Program-made: the position numbers and the translations under genes
Origin: Arsenicitalea aurantiaca
Lineage (GTDB): Bacteria; Pseudomonadota; Alphaproteobacteria; Rhizobiales; Devosiaceae
Reading direction: 5' to 3'
DNA: 64,000 nucleotides
Assembly (NCBI RefSeq): GCF_003994485.1
Contig: NZ_RZNJ01000003.1
Location: forward strand, 62,525-126,524
In this document: piece by piece, positions 18,224 through 25,031 of the stretch
How the letters are laid out: the number at the start of each line of letters is the position of its first letter
Numbering within the stretch: position 1 is the first letter of the stretch
The notes under the pieces: generated by a model
Told to the model about the DNA's origin: nothing
Database searches by the model: none
Seen by the model: the letters and a program-made list of their open reading frames with translations, nothing else

Positions 18224-18846
18224 GCCCGGATCTCCACCAGCGGGATCACCGGCACATCCGCCGCGTCGAAAGAGGAGAGCTCGATATCGAGCCGGTCGAT
18301 GTCGAACCGCACCGGCACGTCGAACAGGAACCCCGCCGTCACCACCGCACCCGCAGCCGGCGCCGCCTCGAAGGTGACGACACCCGTCACCCCGTCCACC
18401 GAAAACCCGGTCTCCACCACCACCCCGTCGACGGCAAGCACGACACTCCCCGCCACCGGCTTGGTGATCGGGCGCCAATAGGGGTCGTGCGCCGCCCCAT
18501 AGCGCTTCCTCAGCGCAAAATCGGTCCGCACCCCGTCGCCGATCCCCAGCGCCTGGTCGTCCGGCCCGGGCGCGCCATTGCCGTCCCTGGATGAAAAATC
18601 GAGCCCGTCGCGCCAGAGGAACCCATGAAACCGCCCGCGCCGCTCCTCGAAAAACGACAGCACCGCCTGCATGTCGGCCCGCGATTTCACCCCATACCCG
18701 GCATTGTAGCGCCGGCGCGAATGGGCCCAGCGCTGGTTGCGCTCCTCGGACCCGCTCTGGAGCGTTACCACATCGGTCGCCCATCCCGGCCCGCCCCGCG
18801 CCCCCAGCGCCACATCGAGCGGAAACCGCACCCCATGAAATGCCAT
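18220..18846 (-). CDS. GTA distal tail protein, DUF2460 (gp12-like)
   Basis: Distal tail protein (208 aa) joining tail tube and baseplate. Family features are the N-terminal MAFHGVRFPLDVALGARGGP, the segment RNQRWAHSRRRYNAGYGVKS and the middle FFEERRGRFHGFLWRDGLDF. The ATG at 18844-18846 follows a good ribosome binding site (GGGAGAAG). Upstream lies a 330-base gap filled by two repeat copies. Length equals that of the RcGTA protein (about 210 aa). Confidence 0.93.
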   Translation of the reverse strand: MAFHGVRFPLDVALGARGGPGWATDVVTLQSGSEERNQRWAHSRRRYNAGYGVKSRADMQAVLSFFEERRGRFHGFLWRDGLDFSSRDGNGAPGPDDQALGIGDGVRTDFALRKRYGAAHDPYWRPITKPVAGSVVLAVDGVVVETGFSVDGVTGVVTFEAAPAAGAVVTAGFLFDVPVRFDIDRLDIELSSFDAADVPVIPLVEIRA

Positions 18847-18862
18847 CGTCACTTCTCCCAAA

Positions 18863-18999
18863 CCCCCACCCAACCTCCCCCTGAAAAAGGGGGAGGAGCA
18901 GCGCAGTGCCTATGGCGAAACCCCGCCCCCTCCCCCCGCGTCCCTCCCCCTCTCAGGGGGAGGCCAGGTGGGGGTAAGGCCACACGCACAGACCCATCC
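18863..18999. repeat. Palindromic intergenic repeat, family A, copy 1
   Basis: About 137 bases beginning CCCCCACCCAACCTCCCCCT and containing two hairpins (CCTCCCCCT/AGGGGGAGG, twice, with different loops), ending with GGCCAGGTGGGGGTAAGG. Nearly identical to the copies at 19043-19160 and 38836-38973. Copies 1 and 2 are in direct orientation about 40 bases apart and occupy the whole gp12-gp11 gap (18847-19176), which has no gene. The hairpins lack a T-run, so they are more likely RNA-processing or stability elements than terminators. Confidence 0.85.
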
Positions 19000-19042
19000 A
19001 TTGTCTTGACGTTGAGGTGCGAAGGCGCTGTGCCCCGCCAGA

Positions 19043-19160
19043 CCCCCACCCCACCTCCCCCTGAAGAAGGGGGAGGAGCAGCGCAGTGCCCATGGCGAAA
19101 CCCCGCCCCTCCCCCCGCGTCCCTCCCCCTATCAGGGGGAGGCCAGGTGGGGGTAAGGCC
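19043..19160. repeat. Palindromic intergenic repeat, family A, copy 2
   Basis: Second direct copy of the element at 18863-18999, with the same two hairpins and only a few changes (CTGAAGAAGG in the first loop, CTATCAGG in the second). It ends just before the gp11 stop codon. The GTA mRNA would carry both copies in its leader to gp12, where they could separate the stability of the upstream and downstream parts of the message. Confidence 0.85.
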
Positions 19161-19176
19161 CCCCGCTCGACGCCCC

Positions 19177-19737
19177 CTAACTCCCCCGCGTGCCCCGCCG
19201 CACCGCGCGCAGCAGCATGGCGCTCACTTCGGCCTCGCTCGCCCGGAAGCTTCGCGCATCCGGGCTCGTCACGTTGAACGTCACGTTGACCGCCCCCGCG
19301 CCGCCGCCGGTGGCCACGCCCAGCCGCCCGTCGCTCCCGCGCGCCAGCGGCAGGATCGCCTCGGGCCCGGCCTCGCCCATCAGCCCCATGCGCCCGTTCC
19401 CCATGCCGAAATAGGCGGGCGCCGCGATCACCCCGCCCTTGGCGAAGGCCGTCACGCCCCCGAGCGCGGGGTTGGTCGCGGTAAAAAGGCTCTCGACGAG
19501 CCCGCCCACCAGATTGCCCACCGGCTTCAGCGCTGCCCGGAGCGCGATGTCGGCGAACGCCTTGCCGATATCGGCGAGCAGCGTCCGCAGCGACCGGCCC
19601 TCGGTGATCGCGCCGCGAAACGCATTGGTGAGCGAGCGCGACACCCCGTCCGCCAGCCTGCCGATCCTGTCGAGCTCAAGGCTCACATCCCCGAGCTCGC
19701 GCCCGAACCCATCGGAAAACACATCGTCCGCCATCAT
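19177..19737 (-). CDS. GTA tail tape-measure protein (gp11-like)
   Basis: Short tape-measure protein (186 aa) that sets tail length. It has an amphipathic N-terminal half (ELDRIGRLADGVSRSLTNAF, GKAFADIALRAALKPV) and the typical C-terminal signature GLMGEAGPEAILPLARGSDG. The start at 19737 overlaps the stop of the upstream gene (ATGA). RcGTA gp11 is about 219 aa, so this one is slightly shorter but intact. Confidence 0.9.
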   Translation of the reverse strand: MMADDVFSDGFGRELGDVSLELDRIGRLADGVSRSLTNAFRGAITEGRSLRTLLADIGKAFADIALRAALKPVGNLVGGLVESLFTATNPALGGVTAFAKGGVIAAPAYFGMGNGRMGLMGEAGPEAILPLARGSDGRLGVATGGGAGAVNVTFNVTSPDARSFRASEAEVSAMLLRAVRRGTRGS

Positions 19738-19937
19738 CTCGTCTCCTCGTCCGGAAAAGCCTCCATCAGCGCTTGCAGCCCGTCGCGCCCGAGCGGTCCG
19801 CCCCCGGCGCCCCGCCCGGTTACGCCCTCATGGGCGCGGGCGAGCTCCCGCGGCGTCATCGCCCAGAACTGGGCCGGCGCCAGCCGCAAGACCCCGAGCC
19901 CGAAGCGCATCGCCTCGGCCCAGGGAAAGGCGCTCAA
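19734..19937 (-). CDS. GTA tail assembly chaperone, DUF2376 (gp10.1-like)
   Basis: Small protein (67 aa) with the family pattern FPWAEAMRFGLGVLRLAPAQFW, probably a tail assembly chaperone acting on the tape measure. The start is a TTG at 19935-19937 that overlaps the gp10 stop (TTGA); no ATG lies near the beginning of the conserved region. Its stop overlaps gp11. The order gp10, this gene, gp11 is the standard GTA order. Confidence 0.88.
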   Translation of the reverse strand: MSAFPWAEAMRFGLGVLRLAPAQFWAMTPRELARAHEGVTGRGAGGGPLGRDGLQALMEAFPDEETR

Positions 19938-20248
19938 CTCTCGTCCCCGAAGGTCGCCTGCAAGAGCCGCACCGCGATCCCGGCCGCGCCGGTCAGCCCG
20001 CCCTCGATAGACATGCGCGCCAGCTCGTCGTCGGAAATCGCATTGCCCGCCCCGCGCAGGCCCGCTCCGAGGATCGCCGTCAGGTCGCGTGCCGAAACCC
20101 GGCCCGCGCCGAACCGTTCGGCCAGCCCCGCCAGATCCCCCGCGCCGAGCCGCGCCTCGAGCTCGGCCAGCGCCCCCAGCGTCAGGCACAACACCCGCGC
20201 CTCTCCCCCGATCACCGCCCCTACCTCACCGCGCCGCGCATTCACCAT
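19934..20248 (-). CDS. GTA family protein gp10 (DUF3356-like tail assembly protein)
   Basis: Protein of 104 residues beginning MVNARRGEVGAVIGGEARVL, the usual N-terminus of the GTA gp10 family (tail assembly chaperone of the TAC type). The body is LTLGALAELEARLGAGDLAGL and SARDLTAILGAGLRGAGN. Overlaps the next gene by 4 bases. Upstream is a short gap holding a GC-rich palindrome (20270-20330). Confidence 0.9.
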   Translation of the reverse strand: MVNARRGEVGAVIGGEARVLCLTLGALAELEARLGAGDLAGLAERFGAGRVSARDLTAILGAGLRGAGNAISDDELARMSIEGGLTGAAGIAVRLLQATFGDES

Positions 20249-20269
20249 CCAGCTTCTCCTGCCAAATTC

Positions 20270-20330
20270 ACCGTTCCTCTCCCTCCCCCTCCCAGGGGGA
20301 GGGTCGGGGTGGGGGTCGCCACAGGCACCA
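20270..20330. repeat. GC-rich palindrome related to family A repeats
   Basis: The gap between gp9 and gp10 holds CCTCCCCCTCCCAGGGGGAGG followed by GTCGGGGTGGGGGT. The hairpin core matches the second hairpin of the family A repeats, but the flanks are missing, so this looks like a degenerate or half copy. Confidence 0.55.
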
Positions 20331-20335
20331 GGCCC

Positions 20336-20746
20336 CTAAACCGCAAACCCCAGCTCCCCCGCACTCTCCAGCGCCAGTTCGAACACCACTTCCCCTGCGT
20401 GATCGCCGGAAAACTCCAGCGCCACGATCTGGAACGGCCCCGAGATCGTGCCGAAACCGGGCAGGATCAGCTGCCAGTCACGGATGGCGCCGGCAAAGAA
20501 CAGCGCGCGGATTTCGGCATCCGATTCCCGATCCTTGAAGATCCCCGCCCCCGAAACCGCGGCGCGCTTGATGCCGCCGCCCGCGAGCAGTTCGCGCCAG
20601 CGCCCGGCGCTCTCGGCGTCGGTCACGTCGATGCTCGCCGCGTTGAAGGCGATGGCGCGCGTGCGCAGCCCCGCCACCGTCAGGAAATCGCCCGACCCCG
20701 TCCGGTCGAGCTTCAACAGCATGTCCTTGCCGCTCTGGGCCGCCAT
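20336..20746 (-). CDS. GTA major tail protein (gp9-like)
   Basis: Major tail tube protein of the TP901-1 family (136 aa), forming the stacked rings of the tail. Typical segments are GKDMLLKLDRTGSGDFLTVAG near the N-terminus and LILPGFGTISGPFQIVALEF in the C-terminal half. The ATG at 20744-20746 follows GAGAGG; a TTG two codons upstream is an alternative start. Length equals the family's usual length. Confidence 0.93.
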   Translation of the reverse strand: MAAQSGKDMLLKLDRTGSGDFLTVAGLRTRAIAFNAASIDVTDAESAGRWRELLAGGGIKRAAVSGAGIFKDRESDAEIRALFFAGAIRDWQLILPGFGTISGPFQIVALEFSGDHAGEVVFELALESAGELGFAV

Positions 20747-20770
20747 GTCCAAATCCTCTCAAAAGTGAAA

Positions 20771-21178
20771 TCAGCGCGGCTCGGAGAAGAACCGCAGCAC
20801 CAGCACGGCGCGCGCCAGCCCCGTTGCCCGATCGATCGCCGTCTCGGTCCGCTCCTGCCGGCGATGGGTCACGCGTAGCGTTTCGCCACCGAGATCGGCC
20901 GAAAACGCAACCGAGAGGATGCGCTCGACGATCGCGAGCGCCGCCGCCCGGTCGGGCGAACCGGCCCATACATGAAGCGTCACCCGATGCTCGTGCCCGG
21001 GCGCCAGATCCCCGTCGCGCGCCAGCACATCGTGCCGATCGATCGCGACATAGGGCGGTTTTCGTCCACGCGGCGGGGCGTCGAACACCCCGTTCTCGCC
21101 GGTCAGCGCAACGAGCCCCGCATCCGCGCCGAGCCCCGAAACCAGGCTTTCCTGCAAAGCCATGATGGGGTGGCTCAT
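20771..21178 (-). CDS. GTA tail completion protein, DUF3168 (gp8-like)
   Basis: Tail terminator/completion protein (135 aa) of the DUF3168 family. It has the N-terminal helix MSHPIMALQESLVSGLGAD, the DUF3168 core KPPYVAIDRHDVLARDGD, and HEHRVTLHVWAGSPDRAAAL. The ATG at 21176-21178 overlaps the gp7 stop (ATGA), so the longer upstream frame is not used. Confidence 0.92.
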   Translation of the reverse strand: MSHPIMALQESLVSGLGADAGLVALTGENGVFDAPPRGRKPPYVAIDRHDVLARDGDLAPGHEHRVTLHVWAGSPDRAAALAIVERILSVAFSADLGGETLRVTHRRQERTETAIDRATGLARAVLVLRFFSEPR

Positions 21179-21516
21179 CCGATCACCCTCCCCGCGCTGC
21201 AGGCACAGCTGAGCCATGCCCGCCGCCCGTTGAGATCACCCGCGCTCACCACGTCGAGCGGTTCTCCGCGATAGATGATCCGGTCGCCCGGCCCGATATC
21301 GGAGCGCCAGCGCAGCACCACCGCGTGGCTGATGGTCACCGCCCGCCCGTCCGCAAGCTCGCCGCGCCGTCCGCTCAGCACCCGCACCCGCGCCCAGGCC
21401 CGCCCGAGCGGGACGTAAATCACCTCGTGCCCGCCGCCCGGCAGAGGCGCCATGTCCCGCCGCGCCAGCTCCACCCGGTCGGTCAGCGCGCCGATCCCCG
21501 GCGCCCGCTCGCTCAC
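21175..21516 (-). CDS. GTA head closure / head-tail adaptor protein (gp7-like)
   Basis: Head closure protein (113 aa) of the phage head-tail adaptor (SPP1 gp16-like) family: IGALTDRVELARRDMAP...EVIYVPLGRAWARVR...DRIIYRGEPLDVVSAGDLNG. The start is GTG at 21514-21516, overlapping the gp6 stop (GTGA). The much longer open frame upstream of this point is only an antisense or shifted shadow of gp6. Confidence 0.9.
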   Translation of the reverse strand: MSERAPGIGALTDRVELARRDMAPLPGGGHEVIYVPLGRAWARVRVLSGRRGELADGRAVTISHAVVLRWRSDIGPGDRIIYRGEPLDVVSAGDLNGRRAWLSCACSAGRVIG

Positions 21517-22091
21517 AGCCGTACCCGGCGATAGGGCGCGAGCACCCGGTCGAACCCGCTCGGGATCACCGCACCCGACCCCGCGACGATCACCGCGTCC
21601 CGATGCTCGAACCAGTAAGCAACGAGCGCGAGGATCGCCTGGCGCAGATCCGCCGGCACGTCGCCGGGATCTTCGCCATGGCCCGCCACATAGTCGATCT
21701 CGATCCCGCCCCGCTCGCGCAGCCCCGGCGCGCCTGCAATCATGCGCGGCAGGAAAAGCCGCGCCGGGCTCACCGCCGTCTCGCGCCGGATCTGCGCGAG
21801 CGCGATCTCGTGGGTCTCCCCGTCCGCGCCGTAGCAGACGATCTTTTGCAGCGCGATCAGCGGCCCGACCGCCAGGGCGATCACCCGGTCGGCCGGCCAG
21901 GCATCGGCCACGAGCCGCCAGGTCTGGGCCATCAGCGCCCTGCCCGTCACGCCCTCGACATGCAGCCGCGCCGCCCCGATCAGCGTCTCGACCAGCCCGT
22001 CCTCGGCGTCGTCCTCGACCCGCAGATAGGCCTTCGCCTCGGCAAGCGAAACCGGCTCGCCGGGCGGCCCGGAAAGAAGATAGGAGGTCAT
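21513..22091 (-). CDS. GTA head-tail connector protein (gp6-like)
   Basis: Connector (192 aa) of the phage gp6/gp8 family that sits under the portal. It begins MTSYLLSGPPGEPVSLAEAK, which is the family's characteristic N-terminus, and has DVPADLRQAILALVAYWFEHRD near the C-terminus. The ATG is at 22089-22091. Upstream, 22092-22371 contains only a family B repeat pair. Confidence 0.92.
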   Translation of the reverse strand: MTSYLLSGPPGEPVSLAEAKAYLRVEDDAEDGLVETLIGAARLHVEGVTGRALMAQTWRLVADAWPADRVIALAVGPLIALQKIVCYGADGETHEIALAQIRRETAVSPARLFLPRMIAGAPGLRERGGIEIDYVAGHGEDPGDVPADLRQAILALVAYWFEHRDAVIVAGSGAVIPSGFDRVLAPYRRVRL

Positions 22092-22160
22092 CTCGATGTC
22101 CTGATTGATTTGGTGGTGGGGGGCGGAGGCAAGGCCCCGCTTTGATCCCGCAGTCGTCAT

Positions 22161-22363
22161 CCCTCTCCCCTTGTGGGAGAGGGTGGATCGCGCGCAGCGC
22201 GAGACGGGTGAGGGGACTGAGATGCAGAGGCTCTTTCACCGAAGGGCCGCCCGATCCAGACCCCTCATCCGGCCCTCCGGGCCACCTTGTTCGGCTCGGA
22301 GCGCTCCACTGGAGCGCTCCGTGGCTGCGCCACCGCCTCCAAGTCCCACAAGGGGAGAAGGAA
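22161..22363. repeat. Palindromic intergenic repeat, family B, second inverted pair
   Basis: Left copy (22161-22219) reads CTCTCCCCTTGTGGGAGAGG..., then a segment with the GCGCGC palindrome and AGACGGGTGAGGGG. A diverged inverted partner runs to about 22363 (CCCCTCATCCGGCCC ... TCCCACAAGGGGAGAAGG). It also contains a local palindrome, GGAGCGCTCCACTGGAGCGCTCC. It fills the gap between capsid and connector genes; there is no gene in it. Confidence 0.8.
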
Positions 22364-22371
22364 AAGGCGCC

Positions 22372-23598
22372 CTACTCCGCCGCGAACTTCAAAAGCTTGA
22401 TCGCGTCGAAATCCTGCACCCCGCCGCCCACGCGCTTGGTGGTGTAAAAGAGCACATACGGCTTGGCCGAATAGGGATCGCGCAACACGTTCACCCCCTG
22501 CCGGTCGACCACGAGATACCCGCGGCGGAAATCGCCAAAGGCGATCGGCGTCGTGCCCGCGCCGATATCGGGCATGTCCTCGGCCTCGACCAGTTCGAAC
22601 CCCATCAGGCTCGCCCGCCCGCCCGGGCTCGCCGCCGGCTGCCAGAGATAATTGCCGTCCGCATCCTTGAGCTTGCGGAGCGCCCCTTGCGTGCGCCTGT
22701 TCATCACCCAGTTCGCGTTCTGCCGATACCCCGCCTTCAGCGCATAGACGAGGTCGATCAGCACATCGCTCTCATGGGCATCAGGAAACGCCCCCGCCTC
22801 ACCCGTCGCAACATAGCCCAGGCTCTCCCACGCCCAGTCCGCCTCGGCGACCTGCGGCACGTCGAGAAAGCCGCGCGGCTTGTTGACGCCATTGCCCCCG
22901 ATGAAGGCCGCCGTCTCCTGGGCCGCGAACGCCGCGTTCACCTCCTCGGCGATCCACTGGCCGACATCCACCGCCGCATCGTCGAGAAAGGCGCTGGTCG
23001 CGGCCGGCATGGCGTAGAGCTCGGCGGTCGGGAAATCGAGCGCGTCGATGGTCTGGCTCGCCGTCTGCGGCCGCGCCGCCGTCTCGGCGACCCAGCCGAC
23101 CGCCGGCCCTGCCAGCGTCACCGGCTTGCGATAGACGCTGCTCGACACCTGCCGCACGCTCGCAATGGCGCGGATCGGGGAAATCCCGGTCAGCAGCCGG
23201 GAGATCTCGGTCTCGGTCTCGGCCGGCACCAGATACCCGCCATCGGGGTTCGAGCCGATCGAGAGCGCCTTTTCCTCACCGCGCTTCACATAGGCGGCAA
23301 AGCCCTGCTTGTACTCGTCATTGGCCTCGATCCGTCCGCCCTCGAGCCGGGGCCGGGCGCGGTCCAGCGCCTGCCGGTCGATGGCCGATTTCGCCCCGTC
23401 GAGCACCGCGTTCAGCCGCTCGAGCTTGTCCTCGGTCAAAACGTCGACGCGCCCCCGGCGCTCGATCTCGGCGAGCCTTGCGTCATTGGTCTGCTTGAAC
23501 TGCTCGAAGGCTGACATGAAGGTCGAGAACATCCCGGCCACGTCCCCCTCCCCGCCCGTCGCCGCCTTGATCTCGAAATTGCTCGTCTCTTCGCTCAT
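22372..23598 (-). CDS. GTA major capsid protein (gp5-like, HK97 family)
   Basis: HK97-fold capsid protein (408 aa). An N-terminal scaffold-like delta domain, coiled-coil prone (about residues 20-85), precedes the fold, which includes GGYLVPAETETEISRLLTG, RKPVTLAGPAVGWVAETAARP and, towards the end, FGDFRRGYLVVDRQGVNVLRD. The delta domain is removed by the protease encoded just upstream. The ATG at 23596-23598 follows GAGGG. Length fits RcGTA gp5 (about 395 aa). Confidence 0.95.
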   Translation of the reverse strand: MSEETSNFEIKAATGGEGDVAGMFSTFMSAFEQFKQTNDARLAEIERRGRVDVLTEDKLERLNAVLDGAKSAIDRQALDRARPRLEGGRIEANDEYKQGFAAYVKRGEEKALSIGSNPDGGYLVPAETETEISRLLTGISPIRAIASVRQVSSSVYRKPVTLAGPAVGWVAETAARPQTASQTIDALDFPTAELYAMPAATSAFLDDAAVDVGQWIAEEVNAAFAAQETAAFIGGNGVNKPRGFLDVPQVAEADWAWESLGYVATGEAGAFPDAHESDVLIDLVYALKAGYRQNANWVMNRRTQGALRKLKDADGNYLWQPAASPGGRASLMGFELVEAEDMPDIGAGTTPIAFGDFRRGYLVVDRQGVNVLRDPYSAKPYVLFYTTKRVGGGVQDFDAIKLLKFAAE

Positions 23599-23605
23599 GA
23601 AACCC

Positions 23606-24100
23606 TCACTGGTTGGCAAAAACGGAAAGCGCGGCGGACAGGGCCCGCTGCGCCTTTTGGTGTGCGCCCTGCCCCGCGCCGGCCGCGATCCGCGCGCCGG
23701 CCATCATGGGGAAGGTGACGATGGAGATTTCCCAGAGTTCGACCTGCCAGAGCCGGCGCGGCCCGCCGCGCCCGTCCCGCGTCGCCCGCACGGTGCGAAA
23801 GCCGATGGAGAGCCCGTCGAGCGCCCGCGTCTCGATCAGGCGCCTGAGCGCATCGGCCCGCGGCACGCCCGCCAGCAGCCGTCCCCGGGCGAAAAGCCCG
23901 AAGCCATCCTCGCGCAACTCCTCCCAGAGCCCGATGGGCTCCTTGGGGTCGTGCTGGAACAGCATCCGCACCCGCCCGCGCTCGACGAGCGAGCGGGAAA
24001 AGGCGCCCGGCATAACGATGTCCCCGCCATCGTCGGGCACGCCGAAAATGCTGGCATAGCCGGCAAAACGCCCCTCGGCGTCGATCGGAATGGGCAGCAT
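23606..24100 (-). CDS. GTA prohead protease (gp4-like)
   Basis: HK97-type prohead serine protease (164 aa) that removes the capsid delta domain during head maturation. It begins MLPIPIDAEGRFAGYASIFG. The catalytic histidine is in MLFQHDPKEPIG and the catalytic serine in LDGLSIGFRT. The ATG at 24098-24100 overlaps the stop of the small gene upstream by one base (TGATG), which fixes the start. Confidence 0.92.
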   Translation of the reverse strand: MLPIPIDAEGRFAGYASIFGVPDDGGDIVMPGAFSRSLVERGRVRMLFQHDPKEPIGLWEELREDGFGLFARGRLLAGVPRADALRRLIETRALDGLSIGFRTVRATRDGRGGPRRLWQVELWEISIVTFPMMAGARIAAGAGQGAHQKAQRALSAALSVFANQ

Positions 24101-24273
24101 CAGCGCTTCCCGGTCCGGCCGGCCGGGCCCTCGGCAGACCGCCCCTGGGTCGCGCTCTGCCGCGCGACGCTGCCGGCGAGGTTCCAGGCGAACTGGCGGA
24201 ACACCTGCTGGGCCATCTCGGCCTTGGCGTCTGCCCGCGGCTGACGCACCGGTTTCGGAGTCTTCTGAATCAC
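24100..24273 (-). CDS. Small GTA-cluster protein (57 aa)
   Basis: A short frame starts with GTG immediately after the TAA of the preceding small gene (TAAGTG) and ends as TGATG with the protease start. The product begins MIQKTPKPVRQPRADAKAEM and continues MAQQVFRQFAWNLAGSVARQ. It is basic, with one amphipathic helix. The exact fit between two genes, with no spare bases, is the main evidence that it is translated. It occupies the place of the small ORF between portal and protease in other GTAs. No function can be given. Confidence 0.65.
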   Translation of the reverse strand: MIQKTPKPVRQPRADAKAEMAQQVFRQFAWNLAGSVARQSATQGRSAEGPAGRTGKR

Positions 24274-24462
24274 TTAGTCCCTCCGCTTGAAGAGTTGATT
24301 GAGGTGGGCGATCTCGCTGACGAAGGCGTTGAACCGCCGGTTGGCGGTCGCCAGTTCGCGCAGCGTCCAGACCAGCAGCGCACTCGCGCCGCTCGCCCAC
24401 AAAAACAGCGCCAGATGCGCCAGATCGCCCCGCTCGGCGACCGTCCGGGTGAGTTCGTCCAT
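24274..24462 (-). CDS. Small GTA-cluster membrane protein (62 aa)
   Basis: Begins MDELTRTVAERGDLAHLALF and has one membrane segment (about residues 15-37, LALFLWASGASALLVWTLREL), then a basic helical tail (NAFVSEIAHLNQLFKRRD). It is directly followed by the 57-aa gene. I chose the first ATG of the conserved-looking part at 24460-24462. Single-pass proteins of this size occur between portal and protease genes in rhizobial GTAs. A role in head assembly or membrane association is only a guess. Confidence 0.7.
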   Translation of the reverse strand: MDELTRTVAERGDLAHLALFLWASGASALLVWTLRELATANRRFNAFVSEIAHLNQLFKRRD

Positions 24463-24547
24463 GATGATGTCTTTCAATTGCTGCCGACGACGCCGCCCTT
24501 GCGCGCTTTGGCGGCGCACGGCAGACTGGAAGGAGGGAGGGCGCAGC

Positions 24548-24790
24548 ATGCCCACGGTCCTTCGGCTCGACGGCTTTCGCTTCTTTTTCTACAGCGGCGA
24601 AAACGACGAACCGCCGCACATCCATGTTGAAAGCGGGGACCGGATCGCCAAGTATTGGCTGACGCCCGTAGAGCTGGCGTTATCAAAGCGCTTCAGGGCG
24701 CACGAGCTATCGAGCCTGCGCGCTATCGTCACCGCTAACCGATCCATGTTCATCAAGGCCTGGCATGAGCATTTTGACACTCAACTCTGA
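24548..24790 (+). CDS. DUF4160 protein, putative toxin-antitoxin component
   Basis: Protein of 80 residues of the DUF4160 family: LRLDGFRFFFYSGENDEPPH followed by IHVESGDRIAKYWL. The ATG is preceded by AAGGAGGGAGGG. Its end overlaps the DUF2442 gene by 26 bases. DUF4160 and DUF2442 genes are commonly adjacent and have been regarded as a toxin-antitoxin-like pair; the biochemical role is not established. It lies on the strand opposite to the GTA genes around it and has a slightly lower GC feel, consistent with insertion. Confidence 0.82.
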   Translation: MPTVLRLDGFRFFFYSGENDEPPHIHVESGDRIAKYWLTPVELALSKRFRAHELSSLRAIVTANRSMFIKAWHEHFDTQL

Positions 24791-25028
24791 TCCGCTGGCG
24801 ACCGACGTGCGTGTCGAGGACGGGTTCCTCATGGTCACGCTCGACGACGGACGCATGCTCTCGGTGCCCATCGAATGGTTCCCGCGCCTGCGCGATGCCG
24901 CTCCCGCTGCGCGGCAAAACTGGCGCCTGATCGGCCGGGGCGACGGCATCCACTGGCCCGAGATCGACGAGGATATTTCCGTCATCGGTCTCCTCGCCGG
25001 TCGTGCCGCCCGCCCCCGCGCGGCCTGA
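24765..25028 (+). CDS. DUF2442 protein, partner of DUF4160
   Basis: Protein of 87 residues of the DUF2442 family: DVRVEDGFLMVTLDDGRMLSVPIEWFPRL, then RQNWRLIGRGDGIHWPEIDEDISVIGLL. DUF2442 proteins often act as the DNA-binding or antitoxin-like member of small two-gene modules. It overlaps the DUF4160 gene and ends 3 bases before the stop of the convergent portal gene, so the module fills its gap in the GTA operon exactly. Confidence 0.82.
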   Translation: MSILTLNSDPLATDVRVEDGFLMVTLDDGRMLSVPIEWFPRLRDAAPAARQNWRLIGRGDGIHWPEIDEDISVIGLLAGRAARPRAA

Positions 25029-25031
25029 TCC

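Noticed and set aside
18863-19160. Repeats as a CRISPR array
   Set aside because: Only two copies, each over 100 bases with internal hairpins, no regular spacers and no cas genes.
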